Positions 1 to 12,383 of a stretch of DNA of 64,000 bases are shown one piece after another (the stretch's first letter is position 1; the number at the start of each line of letters is the position of its first letter). The DNA lies in NCBI GenBank assembly GCA_021613335.1, contig JAJTWR010000481.1, positions 773,501-837,500 of the forward strand, in the 5' to 3' direction. The stretch is from Whitmania pigra. Taxonomy: Eukaryota; Annelida; Clitellata; Hirudinida; Haemopidae. A program made the translations under genes and the position numbers. Under the pieces are notes generated by a model that saw only the letters and a program-made list of their open reading frames with translations, was not told the origin of the DNA and ran no database searches.

Positions 1-1081
1 ATATGCTAGTATTAGTTAGTATCGGTTACTACCGGTTAGTGTTAGTCACTGTTGTTATGGTATTTCTTTGAATGTTAGTTAGGCTAGGCGCTTCTACGTA
101 GAAATGACATTCCATTTTTGGAGCATTTCTCGCTTCGTTTGCCTCGCTGCTTCGATTTTTCGACTCCAGTCCGTTCGTCAAAGTTGTTCCTGAATCGAAG
201 CAGGTGCAGGAGAGATCCTTCGTGTTGTCCCTGGTTTTGTCGGATTTAGCACGATCATTTTTTTATACATTATTATTTTTAAAATAATTTTATGTTGGAT
301 TTGCTCATACCACTGCACCTTGTTACGTTTCGTTCGAGTACTCTTGAGTTCGTTCGGTGCATGTGTTTGTGAGTGGTTGCGTACATGTCTTTTTGGGAGG
401 AAGATGACGATCACGAAGACAACGATGACAAAGATTGCATCGCGACCGTCGGACGGACGGCAGGTTGCGATAGGATTTGGGAAAGGAACGTGGCATGTAG
501 CACGTACATTCTGGAGAAGTTCGGCGAAAGATTTGATTTTGAATTTACTGGCTTGAATGAGTTGAATCAACAAATTTAGAGGTACCTGCTCGACAACTTG
601 TCAATGTCTTGAAGAAGCTCTCAGGGTTGCTCCTACGAGAGCCTTTGTCAGCCGGCAGTAAGCATTGGGTCTCGGATGATAAAATACGACAGGGATGTCG
701 GGCTGATCGGATGTGGCGAAACGGTCCTGTTGGAGCCAAATCTAGGAATACCTGGGAAATATGGAAAAGGAATGCCAAAAATCAGAAAGATTGTTGTATG
801 ATTGTATGACAAGTTAGGAACATTATGCAAGAGAAGTTTTACAATGGACTCTTAGATTTGAACTTTGTGAACTTTTGAACTCATGGAATGCGAAACATTG
901 GTATTTAGAGGTGTTCATAAAAGCAGTTTGTCAAGCTGGTGAATCAGGTAGACAGTTTAATATTTTTATTGTTAAATTCATTCTTTACAGCTCTCAAAAA
1001 AAAAAAAAAAAATTATGAAAAGCTTTGAGGGAAAGCCTATCACAAAATTTAATTTTTTCAAACCTCTCCGATCATCTTCAG

Positions 1082-1807
1082 TCCAAAAAGGGCTTTGGCA
1101 CAGAGGTGAGAAGGTTCAAGGACTTGACCAAGACGCAAGGCTTTGTCAACCTTATGCACCAACAACAGCAACAGCAAGGTACCAGTCCCAAGACGACGAT
1201 GCAGCAGGTGGTCCAAGCCATCCGGGAGGCGAGCAGTCTCGGAAAGCTCCAGCAAATGTCCAACAACACCTTAGCCACCACTTCGTCCGTTGTCTCCACG
1301 AGTACCCTGACAGTTTCTGTCACGTCTGGTGTCGGAACCAATTCCACCTCGAATTCGACCGTCATCGCCGTTACCACCAGAACGTCCGTTTTGACGGCTT
1401 CCAATGTCAAAGTCTCCATCACCAACTCGCCGAGTTTCCAGCCGAACCCTAACGTCTCTTCGATCTCCTCCGTCAAAGAGGCGAAGAGCGGAAGTTTTGC
1501 CGATCTCTGTTCCCTCTCGAGTCATCTGAGATCTGCCCTTTCTTCCCCGAAGAACTCCAGAAACGTCAAGGACGTCGAATGTTCTTCCGTCGACGGAGCC
1601 GTCGGGACCAGTTGCAGTCCCGATCACAAAGGTCGGTCTAATGACGGCGGAGAGCCCTGCACGAGGGTCATCAAAAAGTCTCTGTCGGTGCTCCAAGTGG
1701 TCAAGGGAAGCAGAATGACGGTCGATTTAGGAAAGCCAGAGGTCCAAAAACAAGACGAGAAGCTCATAGCTGATAATGCTTCTCCTCCTGAACAAAAAGC
1801 AAAGTAA
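1082..1807 (+). CDS. 3'-terminal exon of an unrecognised Ser/Thr/Gln-rich protein
   Basis: The exon opens after a pyrimidine-rich splice acceptor ending in CAG at 1079-1081. It reads 241 codons in phase 0 to a TAA at 1805-1807. The translation starts SKKGFGTEVRRFKDL, has a glutamine run (residues about 29-34), then long Ser/Thr/Val-rich low-complexity sequence and a basic C-terminus; there is no membrane segment. Codon use and the following AATAAA at 1904 support a real last coding exon. I do not recognise the family. The GFGTEVRRF stretch faintly recalls the repeats of sperm-tail PG-rich (SHIPPO) proteins, which is not enough for a call. Upstream exons should lie before 1082, and I could not place them with confidence. 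Confidence 0.55.
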   Translation, partial: SKKGFGTEVRRFKDLTKTQGFVNLMHQQQQQQGTSPKTTMQQVVQAIREASSLGKLQQMSNNTLATTSSVVSTSTLTVSVTSGVGTNSTSNSTVIAVTTRTSVLTASNVKVSITNSPSFQPNPNVSSISSVKEAKSGSFADLCSLSSHLRSALSSPKNSRNVKDVECSSVDGAVGTSCSPDHKGRSNDGGEPCTRVIKKSLSVLQVVKGSRMTVDLGKPEVQKQDEKLIADNASPPEQKAK

Positions 1808-1903
1808 AAGCCTGAAATTGTCCAAAAAAAAAAACTACAAACAAATTCGAGAATTGACTCTCTTCAACGAGAGCACAATTCCAAGTGGTGGCTTTTAAAT
1901 CGC

Positions 1904-1909
1904 AATAAA
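1904..1909 (+). terminator. Polyadenylation signal AATAAA
   Basis: A canonical AATAAA lies 97 bases after the stop of the preceding exon and is followed by a GT-rich stretch. It probably ends that transcript near 1925-1935. Confidence 0.5.
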
Positions 1910-1939
1910 ATTCATCGTCTCGGGGGGTCTCGGACCTCT

Positions 1940-4900
1940 CTGCGATCGTGCCGATGCTTTCCGTGGACGTTGAGAACTCATCGTCGTGTCGTGGATTTCG
2001 CGCTTTCGTTTGCCGCTCCCGTTCCTCTTCTGCAGTCTGGTGGTTCCTTTGACGCCATGTTTACCAGTCGTTGATCATTTCTGATGTCCACCACTGAATG
2101 TCATTTTTTTCTTCTCCATTTCAACTTAAGTCATCGTGACCTCTCTCGATCTCTTGAACTCTGACATGTCCATCTTTCCGGGCACCTTTTCGAAATGGTT
2201 AACATCTCGTTTGATAGTCTTGTATATGGCTTTGAACTTATTTCACTTTAATACCTGTATGTAATGTAATACCTGCTTGCAATCGTCTGGTCGATTTGGT
2301 TTCTGCGTTGTCTAGTCTACATTACGGACAATTTTTATGTTTGGCCTCAGTTAGCATCATCCTCATTATCTGCTTTATTGCATTTCTTGGGATGCCATTT
2401 ATCCATTAATCAAATGACTTAGCTGTTGTAATTTTAACTTTTACCATGAGACTCTTACTTGGCAGGGTTTGAACTCACTGCCTGAGGATTTGGGTTGTCC
2501 ACGATAAGGTACAAGTGCTTAGTGGTTCATTATGCTGTTGAAAAATGCATTTAGAAGGAATTTTGATATTTCACCGAATGTAGTGATGTTTAATGGGCGT
2601 CCTTGCGATGACTATATTTTTTGATAATGTTTTATAAAACGGCATTTAACATAAGAATATTATTGGAAACCCTATTTTGCATGTTAAGTTAATGTCATTT
2701 ATGCCAAACAAATTACTGCATGTAATGTATTTTAATTAGATATTTAAATATTTAGACGTCTATACCTTGCCAACATCCGACCACCTCCTATTTTTATGGA
2801 AAGTCCAGATAGTATAATATTTTATGATAATTTATGCTAATGGTGTCCTAGATTTGTTTTGTATGTCCATTGATCTGCTGCATGGCAAACACCATGTGTA
2901 ATTTTTTGCGAGCCCACAGTACGAGTTTTTCACGCACCAGATTTTTTATCTTTTCCACGCGGCGAGTTTTCCCGTTGCCCGTGTCGCACCGTAAGTACCC
3001 CGTGCACCGATTTTTTGCCACGTTCGTTTTGTTCGACTTCTATCTTAAAAAGATCTCAGATATTCCTTGGATTCTCCGATTCCTATTTTCCGCCGAAACG
3101 TCGACCATTTCAGGTGCAGCAAATTGAAGGCTTTCAGAGGAAGAAATCTTCTGAGGAATATCGCTGGCAGGTGATGGAAGATTCGAGTCGCAAAGCTTTT
3201 AGTGGGGTGAACCTTTTTTTTTATATATTACCTTTCGATGTTACGAAGATTGCACATAATTGATGCCTCGAGAATTTGGAGTGCAATGCAGGGATGCATT
3301 AGAAGTCCGTTTGGATCATGCACGACTTGAAATTGAAGGTGCATGACGGGCAGATTAGATTACGTTTTTCTTGTTTATTGAACCATCAAGACTCCCATTC
3401 GAGAACAAAATATACCCTAAAAGTTGCTGCTCGCTGACGACTCAGACGAGCATCGGACGCCTCGACGAAAACATGAAAACATTAAAATGAAATCTCATCT
3501 GAAAAAAAAAAAATTGGCTATGTACATGGTACCCTGGTTTATGAATTTAAGTGCGAAATGAGAAAAACCTCGGCTTCAACGGAACCACAACATGGAACGG
3601 ACACAACAACTAAATATGCCTCCGTCTTGTCCTGTACATCGAAAGAAGAATTTCATTGGGGCTGCAATTTTGGAATTAGTTGCAAGAATATGTCGATTTC
3701 ACTTTGAGGAGTTGCCACAATGAGTTGTAAAATTTGAAACGTGAAAAAGGAATTAATTAAGAGATAATACCAATATCGCGATTAATAGTTGTGCTAAAAT
3801 GAGTTACGGTATCGCAGCAAATCAAACCCACCGAACTTATTGTCGATCGGTGTAATCTCTTTGAAAACCAAACGTGAAAATCAAAAACCACAAAAGTTGG
3901 CAAATAGCAGAGCGACCCTTCATAGACCTTTGAAACGAGTCGAACATGTAGGCAAAGTACACGACAAATTTGCAACAGCTTTATTGGAGGGCCGACTGAG
4001 GACGACGAAGTACGTGCCCGGATCGACCGGTGGGGATTGGGTCGTATTTGCCATTCAGTTGTTCAGAAACAGTTCAAGCAATGATGTATTAGGAAAAGAT
4101 TTCAAGCAAGACCTGGCCGTTTTAAACCCGATGAACAGTAAACGTTTACCCATGAGTTTGACAAAGGAGTTCGAAAAGATAAAATGGTCCTAAAGTTCGT
4201 TTCGGCCACAAACATCATTGTTAATCTCATCGCGGATTTTGAAAAAATCCAACAAAATGTAAAAAAAAAAAAAAAATACCAGACTGAAATGAAGCAGCTA
4301 AGATGATGCCACTGCAGCATTTGCAAAAAAATGAATTGGTCGTTGACATCGGAGATGCCAGGTGAACGACACTGGTGACAGTTACGCATGATACATATGT
4401 ATATATATATATATATATATATGCATGTAAGTATGAAATATATGTATGACATAATATCAATGAATTTTCTGAAAAAAAAAAAATAGGGTAATAAATTAAA
4501 GAATTACTGAGTGAAGCTCTCTCTGAAATACCAAAGGTCTCTGGCAAACAAGTCTTGCAAAGTTAAATGAAATTTCAATTTGTAAATTAAAGCATTTCGA
4601 ATTATTAACTAATAAAAACGAACAATAAATCAATCAATAGATTCCCTGTTTACGAGACGAAACAAACTTTTTACAGAAAAAGTGATCTTTAATAAATTTC
4701 GACGAAATACAAAAACGTGATAAAATGATAAGCATTCAAACATCTTCCTTTGCGGAAAAGTCAAGCGAGACCTTGGAGGTCTTAGGTTCGAGACGGCTTT
4801 GCCCTCGAGACCTAAAGAGATGGCGAATGAGGTATAAATGGTCTCCGATGGAAATAAAAACTTCAAAACAAATCCACAAGCTCTTTCGTAAACAAAAGCA

Positions 4901-5413
4901 AAGAAAACAAAAAGTAAAGTTTAAAAACGATGAAAACCACTACGTGTTGGAACCCTCCAAGGTGAGACATGATATGTGAGAGCGGTCTTCGTGTCGAAGG
5001 ATAAAAAAAAAATGGTGGAGAACCCGAACCCTGTGAACTGTTTGTCACCGTCGCACTTAATAAAATTACAAAGTTAACAGACCGAGAGAATAGAATAAGG
5101 AAATCATCAATTAAATAAAATTGATGTTATTTACTAAAAACTATGATTGATCACCAGAAAATATATGCTTGATTGTATATATGGTTGTGCAAATAAAAAA
5201 GAACGATCCGTCCGCATGGCCATTCATTCATCCATCCATCCATCAAATGAATGTCAAAGCTCAGGTTTGTAGTAAAGGGCGTAACCCCTTGGAGCTTTCC
5301 TGAGAGCCCCATGGGTTACATTGGACTTGAGGTGGACATACCTTCTCCCTGTTGGAAATAAGTGGTGGCTAGTGTTCCGACTCGATGATGATGATGGTGG
5401 TGGTAATACTTAC
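1940..5413. other. Intergenic/intronic AT-rich DNA, no gene recognised
   Basis: I see no convincing exon here. The last exon of the PKDCC-like gene, about 30 residues after the WTG motif, should lie in or beyond this stretch on the minus strand, but I could not find it. A short (AT)n tract sits near 4400-4422. The open frame at 3840-4193 has no recognisable motif and is of a length expected by chance. Confidence 0.4.
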
Positions 5414-7238
5414 CTGTCCAAGACTTCAGTGGTGACATGACAAATCCCCTGCATGTGTCATCCATGTCGCAGAGGGTTTTCGCCTCCTCCTTGTCGTGCA
5501 CCGAAACCGTGCACCCGTACGCCCCCCTCGTGTAGCGGCACCTGTAGTCGTGCTGCCCCGGCTGATCGTGACCTTCCATGACCTCATAGTGACCTGCCAA
5601 GTCAAAGTTCCTTAAAGTTGAACTGATGACAGCGTCAAGAAAATTGCATAATGTTTCATAATTGTTAATTTAAGCTTATCGTGGTAAATGTCAGGAATCA
5701 CATGATTTTATGAATTAAGCACCACCACCAGCAAAACCAGATTAGACTTTTAATCTGCTAAGAACCATCAAAATAAGTATTTTTAATTATTTCATATTAC
5801 ATGCTGAAAATTATTTATTACAAACTGACCCATAATTATAATTACTGACCAATAATTATTGATTTATTACACCATCAAAATAAGTATCTATAATTATTTC
5901 GTATTATAAACCGACCGATACTTATTTATAATTATTACAAACCGACCCATAATTATTGATTTATTATAAACTGACCGATAATTATTTGATTTATTACAGA
6001 CTAACCAATTTTTTCCTCCTGCCTTCCTTCTCTCACTCTAGCCAGATATGTCCCGCTGGCAAAGTCCTTGACCAATCTCTCAACAAGCCCGTGAATTTCT
6101 TCCGTTCGCCAGGTGGCAGAGGTAAAGTTGTTTATTATTTCAGTCGCCAGGGGCTTGAGAAAGTCAGGTGAACCGTGTGGCAGTAGGACGGACACGAAAT
6201 GAATCCCGGCGTTCCTGGTGTTTTTGGCGTCGTGCCAACGGTGGCATTTGCCGTTAGAGCATCTCACGGCTGACATCCTGAATCCGTGACAATGACATTG
6301 TTGACGATATTGTCGAGTTATTGATTGATTGTCCGAGTTTTAAAAGTCATTAATTATGTCGGAAATATTGTAATCCACGTTTTTACTTAAAATCCATCTT
6401 TTTTAATAATAATTTTTAATAAATCCCCATTACTGTCACAGCTAAATTTAGGTCTCACTTGGGCTTATCATCTTCTAGGAGACAATCCCGGTTAACCCGA
6501 CATGACCTTTCCTCGAAGGTCAGGTCATCGAGGTCAGTCATCATGACTTCGCCGTCGACGAGGACGAATTGTTGGCGTCTGAAGTCATTGATGGACACTG
6601 AGCCGTCTAGGGGAGCGTTCAGAGAGGAAAAGTATCTCAGGAGTTTCGAAATTCCGTAACAAACCTTTGAAAATGAGGGTGGAGTGTCACAATGAGATGA
6701 TGGAGACTTCGAGATCATGATAATGATGACGACGACGTTGATGATGATGACGACTACGACGACGACGATGATGATGATGATTATGATTATGATGGCCACA
6801 AAGGGAGAGGAAGATTAATGACTCCGAAGAAAGACATGAAAGAAATTACGATTAACGCAACGATCAGACATCATTATCATCATCATCATCCACCTTCAGC
6901 ATCATAACCATCACCGTCGGCTAGATTAATTAGTCGAGCACTACGAAACATATGCTTCTCATCCCCCAATGAGCAGTAGGGGACTGTGGTCACACCACGA
7001 GGCCCGCAGTACTCCCAACTTGGCAACCTGCCATGGCTTAAGAGGTGCACAAACACGGAGTAATAATTAAGGCTTATTGGAAATATGATATGTTATGATT
7101 ATGATAATGCCCGTCAGCATTATCATTGGAGATAAGAATTTTATAGCTTTTATAAGAAGAACGGACAACTGCAATCAAAACAACTGGTTTCAATTAACAT
7201 GAATATCGTTATCATTACATCCAGCAATAATAACTGAA

Positions 7239-7273
<35 letters not shown>

Positions 7274-7281
7274 TATTATTA

Positions 7282-7325
<44 letters not shown>

Positions 7326-7848
7326 ATATTATTAATAATTTACTTATTATTGCTATTATTAACATTATATTTTTATACATTACTACCACCATCGCCATTG
7401 TTTCCTATCTTTTAACGTAACATCATATTATAATATATTATTTCTAATATTATGGAAGACTAATTTACATTTGATCTTTTATTTGATAACCTGGACGTAG
7501 ACATTATCCTCCCCAGCTCAAACCAAATTCCATACTCTCATGGAGTGCTTGATTTACGTCTGATATATGAACTCTCCAAGAGGCGCCAAATTCGAAACGT
7601 TGTGGCAGACGTTTCGAACGTGTAACAGGTTCAGGTTCAAATGTTGGACGAGTGTGCTCTGGTTTTTTGTTTTATTTATTTTATTTATTTTATTTTTTTA
7701 TTTTTTTTTGTAACGAAATTTATGACTGGTTTTGAGTGTTGTTTATCAATTGTTCGTGCTGATAGTACTAATGTGATCACTTATAATAACGAATTAATAT
7801 GAATATTGTACAAAATAATATTGTAAAAAATAATGGGGAGAGTATATG

Positions 7849-7914
<66 letters not shown>

Positions 7915-7952
7915 TACTATTACTATTGCTATTATTATTATTATTATTATTA

Positions 7953-8029
<77 letters not shown>

Positions 8030-8062
8030 TGCTATTGCTATTGCTATTGCTATTGCTATTGC

Positions 8063-8101
<39 letters not shown>

Positions 8102-8134
8102 TGCTATTGCTATTGCTATTGCTATTGCTATTGC

Positions 8135-8203
<69 letters not shown>

Positions 8204-8224
8204 TACTATTACTATTACTATTGC

Positions 8225-8312
<88 letters not shown>

Positions 8313-11300
8313 GCTGTTGTTGCTATTATTGTTGCCATTACTATTATTATCATTATCATTATTGTTATTATTAGTCACACTAAATTAATAACACCAGTAA
8401 TAATTGCTATTAATATTCTTTACCTAGAAATTATAGATCATAAAGACAGATATCATCGTGAGTTGCATTGCATAGTTGAGGGGCAGAGCAGCAGAGGGGG
8501 TGAAAAGCCCTAAAGACGATCTGGGGGGGGGGGCAGAAGTTCTGACACATTCCACCCACATTTTCTCTCCTCGAAATTCTTTTTAAGTGCATTCATGTGT
8601 CTTGTGGAGATGGACCACATGTGGTCTGAAGGCAGCTTTGCATTGCACCAAGTCAGAATAAGGTTAGTAGACAGACAGGTGATTGGCTAAGTTGAGTTAG
8701 TGAGTGAGTGAGTGAGTGAGTGAGTGAGTGAGTGAGTGAGTGAGTGAGTGAGTGAGTGAGTGAGTGAGTGAGTGAGTGAGTGAGTGAGTGAGTGAGTGAG
8801 TGAGTGAGTGAGTGAGTGAGTGAGTGAGTGAGTGAGTGAGTGAGTGAGTGAGTGAGTGAGTGAGTGAGTGAGTGGTGAGTGAGTGAGTGAGTGAGTGAGT
8901 GAGTGAGTGAGTGAGTGACTGAGTGAGTGAGTTTGAGTGAGTGAGTGAGTGAGTGAGTGAGTGAGTGAGTGAGTGAGTGAGTGAGTGAGTGAGTGAGTGA
9001 GTGAGAGAGTGAGTGAGTGAGTGAATGAGTGGATCGCAATAATAATTAAAGACAGCATCAAGAAATAAGAGACGGAAACGGATCGTGAAGACATTAGAAT
9101 GAGTGAGCGGGAGTGAAAGTGGAGACTTTTGCACTCCGCTGCACTCCTGTTGGAACCATTCCGTGCCAGACAATCCGCTACCTAATTAACAGTTCGAGTA
9201 CGTTTAACAGTTTTCTTGTTTTTGCGATATTAAATTTAATTATTTCAATGCGAAATATCTAATTTCAAGGAAGAATTATTCGTTATGTATAATTATTGTA
9301 TATAATTAGTCGTTATAAATAATTCTTCGCCAGTTATTTAATTAAATAACTTTAGATTTTATGCCTGGACGAATTTAATCAAGCGAGCATGTTTTCTCGA
9401 GGCTAACCCTTGAGTTATTTAATTTTAATTTTTAATTTCTCTTGTGGTTTAAAAGTTTCTGTATGAGGTATTTTATTGAATAGAATTTCTCTGAATCTAA
9501 GAAAAAATTGAAACAACAACAACAATACCAATAATAAATAAAAATTATGAGGGTAATAAGAATAATAATAATAATAACATAATTATAATAACATAATAAT
9601 AATAGCAATAATAATAATAATATCAAACATTAGCCATATAAATTATGAATTCAACAGCATCAACATATCACACGGAACTGTTGTCAAATGTACTTGAAAA
9701 TGAGGTCAAAAGTTGACAGATGTGAACCTCAAACAATCACATGAAATAGAAAATACAATCTTAACATTCCTAATTCGATGTTTCCAAGTGTGGCTAGATA
9801 GACGAATGGGGATTTGAACGGGCAAGTGAGTTAGTGGATGGGTGAGTGAGTGAGTTAGTTGACGGAAGAAAGATTGAATGAATTACTGTTGTGATGTGGG
9901 CAGAAATACATGGGTGAGAAAACAAGTGGGTAGGCGTGTCAGTGGGCGGGTGGATGAACGATAAGAACATACTCCACTTACCCTCAAACGATCTTCCCAG
10001 GACAGCTGCAGCAGACTTATCAAATCCGCCTCGTTCCCAAATTGGGTGGAGTAAGTCACCCTGAGGCCACCCATGCTGGAGAAAGTTATGACATCATCGC
10101 CTCCAGATTTCCCGGCACTTGGAATGACGTCATTCGATCCATCTTTGGAATTAGCTTTTCCACCTCCGTTGTTCTCCCAGAGCAGGCATATGTCATGGAG
10201 CTGTTGGGTGATTGGAGACGTTATACACGGCGGTGTGTGCGATGGTGGGTGAATGTGTGAGTGAGTGAGTGAGTGAGTGGGGGTAGTGAGTGAGTGAGTG
10301 AGTGAGTGAGTGAGTGAGTGAGTGAGTGAGTGAGTGAGTGAGTGAGTGAGTGAGTGAGTGAGTGAGTGTGAGTGAGTGAGTGAGTGAGTGAGTGAGTGAG
10401 TGAGTGAGTGAGTGAGTGAGTGAGTGAGTGAGTGAGTGAGTGAGTGAGTGAGTGAGTGAGTGAGTGAGTGAGTGAGTGAGTGAGTGAGTGAGTGAGAGTG
10501 AGTGAGTGAGAGTGAGTGAGTGAGTCGGTCAGTGAGGGAGTGAACGAATGAAATGGATTAGATTTGAAATGAGGTAATGATCTACACACTAATTTGACAT
10601 AGATGAATGTCGTAATAAAAATGCAAATTTTACAATTAACAATAGGTTTAGGAGCACATCAATCACCATACTTAAATGATGACGATGATGATGATCATCA
10701 TTCATCCATCCTCCCAAACATCTTTCACGTGACCCTGAAGAAGCCAAGCAGTGCAGTGCATTAAGTTGAATCAATGCACCGCGTCTAACTTCATCTCTGT
10801 CCGTGATTTTCCTTGGGTGGTCCCTCATGCGTCGACGGGTGGCTTTCGAGATATTGATGATGATGATGATGATGATGATGATGACGACGATGAATTCGAC
10901 GCTGGCGGTAACCTTTGACTTCATTTAGATTTCATTTATCAGGAGCTCTCAAATTTTGAGAGAATTAAATAATAATAATAATAATAATAATAACAATAAT
11001 AATAATAACGGTCATAAATAAATATAATGAATAATTAAAACGATCGAGGCATGATAATATCATAATAAAGGTTATTCCGGCGCTTGTCACGCCAGCTAAT
11101 TGCTTATGCGAAACACCTGCTTGTCTACAGTACTGAGTCCATCAATTTCTAAGACTTGACAAATTGGTGCAGGTTATGAAATTATTTTGCACCCACGGAC
11201 CCACCATACCCTCTTCCCTTATTCGGGTACCCCCAGTGGTCTGCTGGTGGCCATTTGTTAGTGATAACGATAATGATGGATAGTGACAGATGGAAGTTAT

Positions 11301-12383
11301 GTGCGTTGTATGCACTTTCATTCATGTGGACGATTTAATTATAGAATAATTGATTTTTCAATGAATGAGGTGAGTTTATTATAGAAATTAATCAGTAATT
11401 AATGAATAATTAATGAATACTCAACGAGCAATTAACACATAATTAACGAAACAATTAATAAATAACTAATGAATTATTAATAAATAACTTGTACATAACC
11501 AACCTTGACGATGTTCTCATTATTCAAGATGCTCATCAGGTAAGCCTCCTTCATCAGCTTCAGTTTGGCTTTGTTTCGGCACATCTCCAGTATCTTTGCC
11601 TCCCTTGATGATGATGATGATGATGATGATGATGACGATGATGATGATGATGATGATGCAGTCATCTGATCCTCTGAATCCTCCATCTTGAAAACATCAT
11701 CAATCTTTGTGGGGGCCATTGTGCCCTTCCATTGTGCCCCGTTATTGGGTCTGAGTACTCCGAACATTTTCTGCTTGAAACTGTCCAAACAGTTGTGGAC
11801 GTCCTCTCCGTCGGGGTTAAGGGTCTTGACGGCCACTGGTTTCGAATCCCCAGTTTGGAAACTGTAGACGGTTTTCGTCCACCCAGAGTTGAGGTACTTG
11901 AGCGCGCCTTGAACTCCGTTTTCTCGAAGGTCATTCGAGTAGAGAACCCTGTGGATTGCTGACATCTTCTGACAGTCAGAGATCCTCTCCAAGTAGGCCA
12001 GGATTTGGGGAAGTGTTAGGTTTCGAACCGTGTACGAACCATCGGCCTGCTTGACTGGCAGAAACCAACTCGGTTCTTGGAAACTCTGAGTCACCAGGTC
12101 ATCAAACTCCTCGTCCGACATGAGGGTGGTCATCCTGTTGCTCGTGCAATCCCTCTTCACGAACAAGCTGAATACGACGACGGCGGCGACGAGAGACAAT
12201 AAGAAGATGACTTTGACAGTCATTCGAAACAACCTGACATCCGAATCTCTCCACGCCGATGTTTTATCGAGGCTCTCGACTGGAAAGAAACTCTGCTGCA
12301 TCTTCCTCCGTCCGTAGTTAAAGTGGTACATTCCCATGGAAGTCGGTGCTCCTTCTGGCGCGTTTTCGAGCACGTCTAATCGT
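5414..12383 (-). CDS. PKDCC: PKDCC/VLK-like secretory-pathway kinase, five exons, partial
   Basis: Five minus-strand exons match the vertebrate extracellular tyrosine kinase PKDCC (VLK, SgK493), which phosphorylates secreted proteins in the Golgi and outside the cell. Exons: 12383-11504, 10200-9982, 6664-6459, 6277-6037 and 5593-5414. Exon 1 gives a cytosolic N-terminus, a membrane anchor (VIFLLSLVAAVVVFSLFV), the GWTKTVYSF glycine-loop region, the VAVK lysine and a C-helix (LMKEAY). Exon 2 ends SWEDRLR. Exon 3 carries FVLVDGEVMMTDLDD, where DLD replaces DFG as in this family. Exon 4 carries VLLPHGSPDFLKPL. Exon 5 is the Cys-rich tail DYRCRYTRGAYGC to SWTG. Phases fit for exons 1-4; the exon 4/5 join is one base out of phase, so a small exon is probably missing. 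A possible start is the ATG at 12337. The first and last exons of the gene may be missing. A polyserine run interrupts the N-lobe. Confidence 0.87.
6719..6792. repeat. (GAT/GAC)n trinucleotide tract
   Basis: An interrupted GAT/GAC repeat lies just upstream (gene sense) of the acceptor of the PKDCC exon that starts at 6664. Confidence 0.8.
7238..8370. repeat. (ATT)n arrays in a PKDCC intron
   Basis: Two long ATT arrays occur here: about 7238-7322, and 7846-8370 with interspersed GCTATT hexamers. The long open frames over the second array are translations of the repeat and are not genes. Confidence 0.9.
8698..9023. repeat. (GAGT)n tetranucleotide array, about 325 bp
   Basis: A nearly pure GAGT array with few interruptions, inside the PKDCC intron between 6664 and 9982. 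In gene sense it reads (ACTC)n. The repetitive open frames on the minus strand are artefacts of the array. Confidence 0.95.
10256..10526. repeat. (GAGT)n tetranucleotide array, about 270 bp
   Basis: A second GAGT array in the same orientation. It starts about 55 bp from the splice acceptor (gene sense) of the PKDCC exon at 10200-9982, so the transcript carries an (ACTC)n run close to that acceptor. Confidence 0.95.

Noticed and set aside
385..579. Small open frame with acidic N-terminus (MSFWEEDDDHEDNDD) and two further open segments in the same frame to about 808
   Set aside because: Interrupted by stops at 577 and 610, with no splice pair that joins the pieces cleanly and no homology; not strong enough to annotate.
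2440..2530. Possible tRNA-derived SINE or tRNA gene on the minus strand (GAGTTCAAACCC resembles a B box)
   Set aside because: No matching A box at the right distance and no cloverleaf could be folded by eye.
7833..8513. Very long open frames of Leu/Ile/Tyr/Asn
   Set aside because: Pure translations of an ATT microsatellite; the same holds for the other single-residue-rich frames over repeats.
8653..9173. Apparent THSL-repeat proteins
   Set aside because: Translations of the (GAGT)n array in three frames; the other array at 10256-10526 behaves the same.
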